Shown: one piece after another, positions 53,907 to 63,779 of the stretch
How the letters are laid out: every line of letters begins with the position of its first letter
Position numbering within the stretch: the first letter of the stretch is position 1
Source: CAIKMD01 sp036501365
GTDB lineage: Bacteria; Pseudomonadota; Alphaproteobacteria; ATCC43930; CGMCC-115725
Assembly: GCA_036501365.1 (NCBI GenBank)
Contig: DASYAL010000074.1
Span: 1-64,000 of the forward strand
Length of the DNA stretch: 64,000 nt
Reading direction: 5' to 3'
Made by a program: the position numbers and the translations under genes
The notes under the pieces: model-generated
What the model saw: the letters and a program-made list of their open reading frames with translations, nothing else
Told to the model about the DNA's origin: nothing
The model's database searches: none

Positions 53907-55364
53907 TCACATCCGCGGGAACGGCAGCACGTCCTTGTATTTTGCGACCATCGCGTCGCGCTGGTCCTTGTCGCTGCGGTTGACCATCGGGAATTTGTCG
54001 CGCCAGTGCCAGGGCCGCACGGCGTAGATGATCGCGCGCGAACTCGTCCAATCGCCCGAGGCTTTCTTTTCCGGCGGCAGGCGCGCATCGAGCGCGTTGG
54101 TGCGTGTGCCCTCGGCGATCTGGATGTCCTCGCTCGGCAGCGAGCGCGTGGTCATCGCCCACAGCACCTCGTTGAGATTGGTTGCATCGATGTCGTCGTC
54201 GACGATCACGACGTAGCGGCTGCCGGCCGAGGAATTGGCGCCGAGCACCGCGCTGCCGACCTGGCGCGCATGGCCGGCGAACATCTGCTTGATCGAGAGC
54301 GCGACGAGGCCCGAGAGATGGATGTAGACGCCGGTGATGCCCGGCACGCCCGCGGCTTCGAGCTGATCCCAAAGCCCGCCTGCCTCGAAACGCACCGAGT
54401 GATGCGGCGCGCCCGGCCATTGCGGCGACATATTGAGGATGATCGGGTCGTTGCGATAGTAGATCGCCGTGACGCGGATCACCGGCTCGGCGCGGCCGGT
54501 GCCGAGCGTGCCGCCCGAGTAGTAGCCGGTGTATTCGCCGAACGGGCCTTCGTTGCGCGCCTCGACCTCGGGCGGCGGCACTTCGCCTTCGATCGCGATC
54601 TCGGCATGGGCCGGGATCGGCAGGCCGGTCACCGGCCCCGCGACGACGTCGAGCGGATGGCCGAGCAAGCCGCCGGCCTTGTCGAGCTCCGAGACGCCGA
54701 ACGGGAATTTCATATACGACAGCATGAAGACGAGGAAATCGCCGCCGACCGTAGCGACGATCGGGCAGGCTTTGCCCTGCTTCCAATATTTTTCGGCGAT
54801 GATGCGTGCCTGCGCGCCGGGATTGTTCCAGAGGCCCAGGAGATTGCGCTCATGCACCTGCAGCCGGTAGGTGCCCGAATTGACGTAGCCGGTGTCGGGA
54901 TCCTGGGTGATGACGCAGCTCCCGGTGCCGATATAGCGGCCGCCATCCTTGCGATGGCCGAAGAGCGCGGGAAATTTCAAGAGGTCGACCTCGTTGTCGC
55001 GCATCCGGTTCTGCGTCACCGGCCCGGTCGGCACCACGCGCGGCGGCACTTTCGCCGCGCCGTGAATGCGCTTCAGCGTGTGGCGCAGCATCTCGAGCCG
55101 CGAGGTCTCGGGCGGCAGGCCGAGCGCGATCGCCATGCGACGGCGCGATGCGGTCGGCAGGCTCAAGACGCGAAAGCCCTTGGGATAGCCTTTGATCTCG
55201 TCGAAGAGCAGCGCCGGGGGCTCGGGGATGAGCTCGGCCGTCGTCTCGCTTAGCGCGCCGATCTCCAAATGCCAATCGGCGTTGCGGATCGTCGCGATCT
55301 CGCCGAACTTCTCCGCCTCGGCGAGAAACGAGCGCAGGCCGTCGTAAGCGGAGGCATCGCTCAT
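53907..55364 (-). CDS. UbiD family decarboxylase (prenyl-FMN dependent)
   Basis: 485 aa. UbiD enzymes use prenylated FMN made by UbiX for reversible decarboxylation of aromatic or unsaturated acids. Landmarks are S-G-T-Y-R-L-Q-V near 178, the E-G-P-F-G-E-Y-T-G-Y-Y box near 291 with its active-site Glu, and V-D-D-D-I-D near 396. The ATG at 55364 overlaps the stop of the upstream receptor gene by 4 bp, so the two are coupled. The usual ubiquinone-pathway UbiD is not implied; the setting suggests a catabolic substrate. UbiX is not in the window. Confidence 0.9.
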   Translation of the reverse strand: MSDASAYDGLRSFLAEAEKFGEIATIRNADWHLEIGALSETTAELIPEPPALLFDEIKGYPKGFRVLSLPTASRRRMAIALGLPPETSRLEMLRHTLKRIHGAAKVPPRVVPTGPVTQNRMRDNEVDLLKFPALFGHRKDGGRYIGTGSCVITQDPDTGYVNSGTYRLQVHERNLLGLWNNPGAQARIIAEKYWKQGKACPIVATVGGDFLVFMLSYMKFPFGVSELDKAGGLLGHPLDVVAGPVTGLPIPAHAEIAIEGEVPPPEVEARNEGPFGEYTGYYSGGTLGTGRAEPVIRVTAIYYRNDPIILNMSPQWPGAPHHSVRFEAGGLWDQLEAAGVPGITGVYIHLSGLVALSIKQMFAGHARQVGSAVLGANSSAGSRYVVIVDDDIDATNLNEVLWAMTTRSLPSEDIQIAEGTRTNALDARLPPEKKASGDWTSSRAIIYAVRPWHWRDKFPMVNRSDKDQRDAMVAKYKDVLPFPRM

Positions 55365-56374
55365 GGGTTTTTGCTCAGCCGCGCATCGGCCTCTTTGACG
55401 AGGCTGAGATCGGTGTAATCCGCGACCTTGAACGAGCGGTCGAAGAAGCCGAGCTGGTGCAGCAGGTCGATATTCGCCTGCAGCGCCGCCATGTTCGGCA
55501 GGCCGTGCGGGTCCTTGTAGAGATCCTTGTCGGTATAGAGATAGGAATCGAGCGTCTCGCGCGGCGCTTTCAACGCCGCCGCGTCGAGATCGACGAAAGC
55601 TTCGTGGTTCTTGGGATCGAGCGCCCAGCGCGTGAAGCGCAGCGAATCCTCGAGGAAATCGACGAGCGCGGCGCGATGCTCCTTGACGTAGCCGGCGCGC
55701 GCCGCCCAGACAAGAAGCTGCGTCACCCCGGTCGCCTCTTTCTGGGTGAAGAGCGTGACGGCTTTCTGCTGCAACTCGGGATCGTCGAACCACGGCTCGG
55801 CGCTCGAGATGAGATCGGCCTTCTTCTGCAGCAGCATCGATTTCATGTTGGGGAACGAGGCCTCGACGAAAGCGACGTCCTTCTTGTCGTCGAGGCCATG
55901 CTTGCGGAGCATGGCGCGGATCGCGACATCGACCGCCGAGCCGTAGGTGAGCGAGGCGAGCACCTTGCCTTTCAGATCCTCGACCTTCTTGATCGGCCTG
56001 TCGCGCAGCACCATGAAATGGCCGGTCCAGCCATGGCCGACGCCGTCCTGATTGGTGTCCATGATGACGCGCATGTCGTCGAGCTTCGCGTTCAAGATCG
56101 CCGAGCTCAGCGAGGAATAGGCGAGCGTGCCGACATTGACGTCGCCGGTCGCGAGGCCGGTGATCATCGCCGCCGTGCTCGCCATGCGCACCGGCGTGAT
56201 CGTGTAGCTCTGGCCGTAATGCAGCAGCAGCTCTTTCTTGTCGAGCGACAAGGGCACCGAGCTCGCCGACATCGTCACCCAGCCGACATGGATGTCGAGC
56301 GGCTCGGCTGCCGCCGCTGCGCCCGCGGCAATAGCTAGTCCCGCCGCGGCTGCGATGATTTTCAGCACGCGCAT
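55361..56374 (-). CDS. ABC transporter substrate-binding protein, NitT/TauT type (orphan)
   Basis: 337 aa SsuA/NMT1-type receptor. Signal peptide 1-23 (A-A-A-A|E-P-L). GAGGGAG lies 6 bp before the ATG. Lobe 1 shows H-V-G-W-V-T-M-S-A-S-S and the hinge L-K-G-K-V-L-A-S-L-T-Y-G-S-A near 134-147. It is cotranscribed and coupled with a UbiD decarboxylase and has no permease or ATPase beside it. The ligand may be the acid that UbiD decarboxylates; this is inference. Confidence 0.85.
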   Translation of the reverse strand: MRVLKIIAAAAGLAIAAGAAAAAEPLDIHVGWVTMSASSVPLSLDKKELLLHYGQSYTITPVRMASTAAMITGLATGDVNVGTLAYSSLSSAILNAKLDDMRVIMDTNQDGVGHGWTGHFMVLRDRPIKKVEDLKGKVLASLTYGSAVDVAIRAMLRKHGLDDKKDVAFVEASFPNMKSMLLQKKADLISSAEPWFDDPELQQKAVTLFTQKEATGVTQLLVWAARAGYVKEHRAALVDFLEDSLRFTRWALDPKNHEAFVDLDAAALKAPRETLDSYLYTDKDLYKDPHGLPNMAALQANIDLLHQLGFFDRSFKVADYTDLSLVKEADARLSKNP

Positions 56375-56480
56375 AGCTCCCTCCCTATTCGGCCGCCCGC
56401 CGCGCCCACTCTACCTGGTTGGGATCAAACGATCATAGGCAAGGCCGGCTGTCAACGTAGCGGCCAGTCGGGCTTGCGCG

Positions 56481-56996
56481 CTATCGCGACCCGAATCGCA
56501 GCTGGTATTCGTGCCAGAAGTCGCCGAGAAAGATCGCCTGGCCCGCACGAAGCGTGAGGCGACCGGCGCAGACATCGCGTTTCACCGCCGTTTCCAGCCG
56601 ATCCTTGGCTTGCGCTTGGTTCCAAGGCTCCGGCCAGAGGTTTCTCGGGTCGCGCGGCGCGCCGCCGACCTCGAGCGGCTCCCGGTGATCTTCTTCGAGG
56701 CTCTTGGGGTTCGTGCCTGGCGGATAGCCGTAGAAGGGCATCTGCTCGAGCTTCAATCGGTCGGTGAAGCTGGCCGGCGGCCGGATTCTCGCGCTCCATC
56801 CCGACATGCAGATCGTAAAAGCAATGTTCTGCTGCGTCACCTCGGGATTGAGAGCGCCAGGTGCCGGAACCGGCGGCGCGGAAGAGGGTGCCGCGATGGT
56901 CGAGGCAACGGGCCGAACAGCGTTCACGGCCGGCGGCGGAGTAGCGCATGCGGTTAAGACGACGGACACAGCCAAGGCACAGGCGCTTCGACGCAT
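56481..56996 (-). CDS. HNH-like secreted lipoprotein
   Basis: 171 aa. A lipoprotein signal ends in L-T-A-C (Cys17), then comes a Pro/Ala-rich spacer (18-50). The folded part (60-171) carries D-H-R-E-P-L-E-V-G-G (D103, H104) and R-N-L-W-P-E-P near 118-124, the arrangement of small HNH-type nuclease domains found in secreted proteins. Two cysteines near 63 and 141 may form a disulfide. Nuclease activity is plausible but not certain because the second catalytic His cannot be assigned. It is monocistronic. Confidence 0.7.
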   Translation of the reverse strand: MRRSACALAVSVVLTACATPPPAVNAVRPVASTIAAPSSAPPVPAPGALNPEVTQQNIAFTICMSGWSARIRPPASFTDRLKLEQMPFYGYPPGTNPKSLEEDHREPLEVGGAPRDPRNLWPEPWNQAQAKDRLETAVKRDVCAGRLTLRAGQAIFLGDFWHEYQLRFGSR

Positions 56997-57088
56997 TCCG
57001 GCATCCTATCCGCAACCGGACGCCTGTCGTTCGCCTTGACGCCATCCCGGCCCGGCTTTATGCCTGCCCGGCGATTTGGCGAGTGTGG

Positions 57089-57163
57089 GGGCGCTTAGCT
57101 CAGCGGGAGAGCACACCCTTCACACGGGTGGGGTCGTAGGTTCAATCCCTACAGCGCCCACCA
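57089..57163 (+). tRNA. tRNA-Val (CAC)
   Basis: 75 nt. Acceptor stem GGGCGCT / AGCGCCC, discriminator A, encoded CCA at 57161-57163. Anticodon stem CACCC/GGGTG with loop TTCACAC gives anticodon CAC. T arm TAGGTTCAATCCCTA. It is 188 bp upstream of groES. Confidence 0.96.
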
Positions 57164-57230
57164 TCCCGCGCTTGCCCCGCGCAATTTGTTGTCAAAGCTG
57201 CAAATTTTCGCGCTTGCCGCCGGGCTTGCC

Positions 57231-57261
57231 CTTGAAATCGTCGAAAACGGCGACGATTTCT
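57231..57261 (+). promoter_or_regulatory. Candidate RpoH (sigma-32) promoter for groESL
   Basis: CTTGAAA at 57231-57237 matches the alphaproteobacterial heat-shock -35 element; 17 bp later CGATTTCT (57254-57261) is an acceptable -10. The CIRCE element follows immediately, so RpoH and HrcA control may be layered. Confidence 0.45.
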
Positions 57262-57288
57262 CTGGCACTCGTTTGTTCCGAGTGCTAG
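57262..57288. promoter_or_regulatory. CIRCE element (HrcA operator)
   Basis: CTGGCACTC-N9-GAGTGCTAG. It matches the CIRCE consensus TTAGCACTC-N9-GAGTGCTAA with one mismatch between the arms, at the standard 9-bp spacing, 63 bp before groES. Confidence 0.92.
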
Positions 57289-57350
57289 TAAGCGCCCCAT
57301 TCGAGCCCGAAGAACCGTCTCGAACCTACTGACAATTGAGGAGGAGTTTC

Positions 57351-57668
57351 ATGAAGTTCCGTCCCTTGCACGACCGCGTCGTCGTTCGGCGCCTGGAGCA
57401 AGACGCGAAGACCGCCGGCGGGATCATCATCCCCGACACCGCCAAAGAGAAGCCGATGGAAGGCGAGATCATCGCCGCGGGTCCTGGCGCCCGGAACGAG
57501 GACGGCAAGCTCGTCCCGCTCGACGTCAAGGTCGGCGACCGCGTGCTGTTCGGCAAGTGGTCGGGCACCGAGGTCAAGCTCGACGGCGAAGAGCTGATGA
57601 TCATGAAGGAAAGCGACGTCATGGGGATCATCGAAGGCATCCCCGCCAAGGGCCGCAAGGTCGCCTGA
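57351..57668 (+). CDS. groES: Co-chaperonin GroES
   Basis: 105 aa, lid of the GroEL chamber. It starts K-F-R-P-L-H-D-R-V-V-V and has the mobile loop (about 16-35, with G-G-I-I-I-P-D) and the roof-forming E-D-G-K. GAGGAGG precedes ATG 57351; a start 15 bp upstream would be unlikely. It is followed by groEL after 40 bp. Confidence 0.98.
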   Translation: MKFRPLHDRVVVRRLEQDAKTAGGIIIPDTAKEKPMEGEIIAAGPGARNEDGKLVPLDVKVGDRVLFGKWSGTEVKLDGEELMIMKESDVMGIIEGIPAKGRKVA

Positions 57669-57708
57669 TCCCGATCCGATTTTTAAATAACCCCGAAGAG
57701 GCAAATCC

Positions 57709-59349
<1,641 letters not shown>

Positions 59350-59385
59350 GCGAAGAAATCCGCTCGCTTCAGACGAAGCAGATCA

Positions 59386-59416
59386 GGGCCGCGGGAAACC
59401 GCGGCCCTTTTCTTTT
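59386..59416 (+). terminator. Intrinsic terminator of groESL
   Basis: GGGCCGCGG-GAAA-CCGCGGCCC then TTTTCTTTT: a perfect 9-bp GC stem, a GNRA-type GAAA loop and a T-rich tail, 36 bp after the groEL stop. Confidence 0.93.
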
Positions 59417-59469
59417 GCGCGGATCCCGCTGCTAAGCTTCCCACCTCGGCGCCCCGAGCGGAGGGATCG

Positions 59470-59760
59470 GTGACGCTCGCCGAAGCGCTCGCGGCGCAGA
59501 GCGCGGGTGCCGATGCGGTGATCGCGCAAGGCAGTGAGGCCGGCGGCCGTCGCGGCGCCTTCGATGCCGCCGCCGGCGCCCTACCCGGTGCAACGCGGCC
59601 TGACGCAGGCGATGCGCGACGCCGCCGCGCGCGCGAACGATCTCTCGCGCATGCAGGCCTGGGCCGGGCAAGCCGCGGCGCTCGCACGCGCCGAACCCGC
59701 CGCCGAGACGACGCGGCGGCTCTGGGCCGAGGCCGAGACGCTGCTGCGCCGAGAGTGCTG
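59470..59760 (+). pseudogene. Nitronate monooxygenase remnant with internal deletion and frameshift
   Basis: Two segments match nitronate monooxygenase (2-nitropropane dioxygenase) but in different frames. The first, about 59470-59577, reads T-L-A-E-A-L-A-A-Q-S-A-G-A-D-A-V-I then A-Q-G-S-E-A-G-G, the phosphate-side loop of the FMN barrel. The second, about 59570-59750, reads Y-P-V-Q-R-G-L-T then R-M-Q-A-W-A-G-Q and A-L-A-R-A-E-P-A, the usual C-terminal end. Roughly 130 residues that normally lie between, and the N-terminal third, are missing. It ends against the csoR stop. Confidence 0.75.
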
Positions 59761-60036
59761 TTACGAGGTGATCCGCCCGAGGATCTCGACCAGCTCGGCA
59801 ACTTTCTGGCGCCGGTCCTTGGCGTCGCCCGACGCCATCGAATGCTCGACGCAGTGGGCGATGTGGTCCCTGAGGATCTCGTCCTCGAGTTTCTTGAGCG
59901 CGGCCTTCACCGCCTCGATCTGATTCATCACGTCGATGCAATAGCGGTCGCCCTCGATCATGCGGGCGATGCCGCGCACCTGGCCTTCGATCCGGGCGAG
60001 CCGCGCGGCGGCCGCCGTCTTGACGTTCTCGCGCAT
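59761..60036 (-). CDS. csoR: CsoR-family copper-sensing repressor
   Basis: 91 aa all-helical DUF156 repressor. The Cu(I) ligands C33, H58 and C62 have exactly the spacing of CsoR (C-x24-H-x3-C), which separates it from RcnR and FrmR. The basic N-terminal helices (A-R-L-A-R-I-E-G-Q-V-R-G) bind DNA. It is divergent from copA across 43 bp that hold a palindromic operator, so it should repress both until copper binds. Confidence 0.93.
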   Translation of the reverse strand: MRENVKTAAAARLARIEGQVRGIARMIEGDRYCIDVMNQIEAVKAALKKLEDEILRDHIAHCVEHSMASGDAKDRRQKVAELVEILGRITS

Positions 60037-60046
60037 CGCCTACTAC

Positions 60047-60065
60047 TATACCCCTGTAGGGTATA
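60047..60065. promoter_or_regulatory. CsoR operator
   Basis: TATACCC-CTGTA-GGGTATA: perfect 7-bp arms with 5-bp centre, the G/C-run-plus-TA layout typical of CsoR sites, centred between the two divergent starts (60036 and 60080). Confidence 0.85.
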
Positions 60066-60079
60066 AGTCCAGAGGCGAG

Positions 60080-62356
60080 ATGAGCACGGTCGAGGAAGGC
60101 AAGGCGATCGATCCGGTCTGCGGCATGACGGTCGATCCGGTCAAAACGCCGCATCGCGCCGCGCGTGACGGCCGCGACTATTTCTTCTGCGGCAAGGGCT
60201 GCCGCGAGAAATTCGCCGCCCAACCGGCGAAATATCTGACGCCGCAGGGGCCTGCCCCGGCCGCATCTACCGGCGCGCTCTGGACCTGCCCCATGCATCC
60301 CGAGATCAAAAGCGACAAGCCGGGCCCCTGCCCGATCTGCGGCATGGCGCTCGAGCCGCTGGCGCCGGTGCGGGCGGCAATCAACGCGCCCAATCCCGAG
60401 CTCGCCGATATGACGCGGCGCTTCTGGGTCGCGCTGATCTTCGCCGCGCCGGTTCTCGTCCTCGCCATGAGCGGTGAGCGCTGGCCGTGGCTGCAATTCG
60501 TCCTCGCCAGCGTCGCCGTGCTCTGGGCCGGCGCGCCGCTCTTCGCGCGCGGCTGGGCCTCGCTCCGCAACCGTCATCTCAACATGTTCACGCTGATCGC
60601 GCTCGGCACGGGCATCGCCTATCTCGACAGTGTCGTCGCGCTGGTTTTTCCCGGCGTCTTCCCCGCCTCGTTCCGCAAGATGGACGGCAGCGTGCCGATC
60701 TATTTCGAGGCGGCCGCGGTCATCACCGCGCTGGTGCTGCTCGGCCAGATGCTCGAGCTCAAGGCCCGCGCGCGCACCGGCGATGCGATCCGCGCGCTCC
60801 TCGACCTCGCGCCGAAGACCGCGCGCCGCATCGAGCACGATGGCGGCGAGCGCGACGTGCCGATCGAGACGGTCGCGCCCGGCGAGCGCTTGCGCGTGCG
60901 CCCCGGCGAGAAGGTGCCGGTCGACGGCGTGGTGATCGAGGGCGAAAGCGCGGTCGATGAAGCGATGCTGACCGGTGAGGCCATGCCGGTCGCCAAGCGC
61001 ATCGGCGACAGACTGACCGGCGCGACGCTCAACACCAGCGGCAGCCTCGTGATGCGCGCCGAGCGCGTCGGCAGCGAGACGGTACTGGCGCAGATCGTCG
61101 CGCTGGTGGCGAAGACGCAGCGCAGCCGCGCGCCGATCCAAAGTCTCGCCGATGCGGTGGCATCTTGGTTCGTGCCCGGCGTCATCGCCGTCGCGCTGGT
61201 GACCTTCGCTGCCTGGACGGTCTTCGGGCCGCCGCCGGCTTTCGCTTTCGCCCTCGCCAACGCCGTCGCGGTGCTGATCATCGCCTGTCCCTGCGCGCTG
61301 GGCCTCGCGACGCCGGTCTCGGTAATGGTGGCGATGGGCCGCGCGGCGCGCGCCGGCGTACTGTTCCGCGACGCCGAGGCACTGCAGCGTCTCGCGGCGA
61401 TCGACACGCTCATCATCGACAAGACCGGCACGCTGACCGAAGGAAAACCGCATTTGATTGCGGTGGGCACCGTAAACGCCAGCAGCGAGAATGAATTGCT
61501 GCGCCTCGCCGCCGCCGCCGAGCGCGGCAGCGAGCATCCGCTCGCGGCAGCGGTCGTCGCCGCGGCGAGCGAGCGCGGCATCGCTTTGCCGGCGGCGAGC
61601 GATTTCCACGCGCTCGCGGGCAGCGGCATCACCGCGCGCATCGAGGGCCGCGCCGTCGCGCTCGGCAATTTCGCGCTGCTCGAGACGCTCGGCATCGGCG
61701 CCGACGCCCTGCCGCGCGCGGCCAAGGAGCGGCGGCCGAACGGCGAGACCATCGTCTTCGTCGCGATCGACGGCACGCTCGCGGGCTGGCTCGCTTTGGC
61801 CGATCCGGTGAAGCCCGGCGCGGCTGCGGCGATCGCCGCGTTGCGTCGTGTCGGCATCGCGCCGGTGATGGCGACTGGCGATGCGCGCGCGACCGCGCAA
61901 GCGGTGGCGCGTCAGCTCGGCATCGATCAGGTCGAAGCCGAATTGGTGCCGGCCGATAAAGCGGCGCTGGTGTCGCGCTATCGCGCGCAAGGCCGGCGCG
62001 TGGCGATGGCCGGCGACGGCATCAACGACGCGCCGGCGCTTGCCGCCGCCGATGTCGGGATCGCGATGGGCAACGGCGCCGATGTCGCGCTCGAGGCCGC
62101 TGGCGTCACCCTCGTCAAAGGCGATCTCGCCGGCATCCTGCGCGCCGAGCGGCTGGCCCGCGCGACCCTCGCCAATATCCGGCAGAACCTGTTCTTCGCG
62201 TTCGCCTTCAACGCGCTGGCGATCCCGCTCGCCGCCGGCGTGCTTTATCCGCTCTGGGGCTGGCTGCTGTCGCCGATCATCGCAAGCGCGGCGATGAGCG
62301 CGAGCTCGGTCACCGTGGTCACCAACGCGCTGCGTCTCAATCGCGCGAGCCTCTGA
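60080..62356 (+). CDS. copA: Copper-exporting P1B-type ATPase with YHS and HMBD domains
   Basis: 758 aa from ATG 60080 (GAGGCGAG upstream). Instead of the usual CxxC HMA domain it begins with a YHS domain (about 8-53: D-P-V-C-G-M-T-V, then Y-F-F-C-G-K-G-C) and a heavy-metal-binding domain (70-98: C-P-M-H-P-E, then C-P-I-C-G-M). Core motifs are C-P-C-A-L-G (about 404), D-K-T-G-T, T-G-E-A and G-D-G-I-N-D. Helix 8 has M-S-A-S-S as in Cu(I) pumps; the helix 7 Tyr-Asn is Phe-Asn here. It exports copper to the periplasm and is controlled by csoR. Confidence 0.92.
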   Translation: MSTVEEGKAIDPVCGMTVDPVKTPHRAARDGRDYFFCGKGCREKFAAQPAKYLTPQGPAPAASTGALWTCPMHPEIKSDKPGPCPICGMALEPLAPVRAAINAPNPELADMTRRFWVALIFAAPVLVLAMSGERWPWLQFVLASVAVLWAGAPLFARGWASLRNRHLNMFTLIALGTGIAYLDSVVALVFPGVFPASFRKMDGSVPIYFEAAAVITALVLLGQMLELKARARTGDAIRALLDLAPKTARRIEHDGGERDVPIETVAPGERLRVRPGEKVPVDGVVIEGESAVDEAMLTGEAMPVAKRIGDRLTGATLNTSGSLVMRAERVGSETVLAQIVALVAKTQRSRAPIQSLADAVASWFVPGVIAVALVTFAAWTVFGPPPAFAFALANAVAVLIIACPCALGLATPVSVMVAMGRAARAGVLFRDAEALQRLAAIDTLIIDKTGTLTEGKPHLIAVGTVNASSENELLRLAAAAERGSEHPLAAAVVAAASERGIALPAASDFHALAGSGITARIEGRAVALGNFALLETLGIGADALPRAAKERRPNGETIVFVAIDGTLAGWLALADPVKPGAAAAIAALRRVGIAPVMATGDARATAQAVARQLGIDQVEAELVPADKAALVSRYRAQGRRVAMAGDGINDAPALAAADVGIAMGNGADVALEAAGVTLVKGDLAGILRAERLARATLANIRQNLFFAFAFNALAIPLAAGVLYPLWGWLLSPIIASAAMSASSVTVVTNALRLNRASL

Positions 62357-62998
62357 TCACTCCGCGTCGGGCTGCTTCTCCGGCACGGCGCGATCGAAGG
62401 CCTCGAGTTTCATGCAATTGTCGAAGATGCGCAGGATGCTCGGATAGGGCTTCAGGTCGAAGCTTGGATAGCGGCGGGCGTTGAAGACCTGCGGCACCAG
62501 GCAGATATCGGCGAGGCCGGGCGTATCGCCGTGGCAAAATTTCCCCGCCTTGCCGTCGCCGGCAAGAGTCTTCTCGATGCCCTCGAAACCGAGCGCGATC
62601 CAATGGTTGAACCAGAGCTCGACGTCCTTCTCGCTGTGTTTCAACTCCTGCGCGAGAAAGCGCAGCACGCGGAGGTTGTCGATCGGGTGAATGTCGCAGG
62701 CCACCGCTTCGGCGAGCGAGCGCACCCGCGCCCGGCCGACGGGATCGCGCGGGAGCAAGGGCGGGGCCGGCCGGGTCTCGTCGATGTATTCGATAATAGA
62801 TAACGATTGTGTGAGAACCGGCCCGTCGTCGATCAGGCTCGGCACCAGCCCTTGCGGGTTTAGCCTCAGGTAGTCCGCCGAGCGCTGGTCGTTCTTGCGC
62901 AGGTGGATGAAAGCCTGCTCGTAATCGAGGCCCTTGAGATTGAGCGCGATGCGCACCCGGAACGCCGCCGAAGAACGGAAATAGCCGTAAAGCTTCAT
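62357..62998 (-). CDS. maiA: Maleylacetoacetate isomerase
   Basis: 213 aa zeta-class glutathione transferase. S-S-A-A-F-R-V-R-I-A-L-N-L-K-G near residues 8-22 is the family hallmark and contains the active-site serine. G-L-V-P-S-L (about 51) and Q-S-L-S-I-I-E-Y (about 63) bind glutathione. It isomerises maleylacetoacetate (tyrosine pathway) or maleylpyruvate (gentisate pathway). It abuts the copA end tail to tail. The first gene to its right, a MarR regulator, is divergent from it and may control it. Confidence 0.9.
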   Translation of the reverse strand: MKLYGYFRSSAAFRVRIALNLKGLDYEQAFIHLRKNDQRSADYLRLNPQGLVPSLIDDGPVLTQSLSIIEYIDETRPAPPLLPRDPVGRARVRSLAEAVACDIHPIDNLRVLRFLAQELKHSEKDVELWFNHWIALGFEGIEKTLAGDGKAGKFCHGDTPGLADICLVPQVFNARRYPSFDLKPYPSILRIFDNCMKLEAFDRAVPEKQPDAE

Positions 62999-63226
62999 AT
63001 CTCTGCCCTCCCTGCCTGCCGCCGCCTCGTCGGCTTCGCCCGCTACATGGCCGATTCGCCCGCCAAGTGTCGGCCGGATGCTGCCTCCGTCAAGCGGATC
63101 AGCCATCCAATAAAATGACGCCCCTTTGGGGATGGCATGCCTTATTGTTGCATAACACTGGCAGTTGTGGACACGCACTGGTTGTTTCGTGCTAACGTTG
63201 ACGCGGGGGTTATGTGGGGTGAAGAC

Positions 63227-63751
63227 ATGAGCAAAGACGCGGCGATGGCCGCCGTACACTTCCCGCGGCGCAGCTTCGAGCTAGGGAAATATCTTCCGTT
63301 CCGCCTGACGGTGCTGAGCAACCGGCTGACACGGCGGGTTGCGCATTTTTATGCCGAGCGCTTCAAGCTTTCGGCCCCGGAATGGCGCACCATGGCGGTT
63401 TTGGGTCAGCAAGGCGCGATGAGCGCCAACGCCGTGATCTCCCAGACGACGATGGACAAGGTGCGGGTCAGCCGCGCGGTGGCGAAGCTTCTGAAGACCG
63501 GATTCATCACCCGCGAAGCCGATCCCCAGGATCGTCGCCGCGCGATCCTCGATCTGACGCCGGCAGGCCAGGAGGTCTATCGTCAGATCGTGCCGCTGGT
63601 GCAGGAGGTTGAGTCCGAGATGGTCTCCGCGCTCAGCGGGCCGGAACGCGCTATGCTCGACAACGCCCTCGCCAAGATCGAGGCCTATCTCCAGAAATCG
63701 GGCCTCGCCGTTGCGGCCAATGCCGATGAGGAAGACGACGGCGAGGAATGA
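63227..63751 (+). CDS. MarR family transcriptional regulator
   Basis: 174 aa winged-helix repressor. M-S-K-D-A-A start at 63227 is chosen over an extension to 63137 because it gives a family-like N-terminus. The HTH (about 50-90: A-V-I-S-Q-T-T-M-D-K-V-R-V-S-R-A-V) and the wing (D-P-Q-D-R-R-R-A-I-L-D-L-T-P-A-G) are clear. It is divergent from maiA over 228 bp, which contain the weak palindrome TGTT-GCAT-AACA at 63146. It may regulate aromatic degradation genes. Confidence 0.88.
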   Translation: MSKDAAMAAVHFPRRSFELGKYLPFRLTVLSNRLTRRVAHFYAERFKLSAPEWRTMAVLGQQGAMSANAVISQTTMDKVRVSRAVAKLLKTGFITREADPQDRRRAILDLTPAGQEVYRQIVPLVQEVESEMVSALSGPERAMLDNALAKIEAYLQKSGLAVAANADEEDDGEE

Positions 63752-63779
63752 TCCCTCGTCCGCGCGGCGTCCTTGGCGC

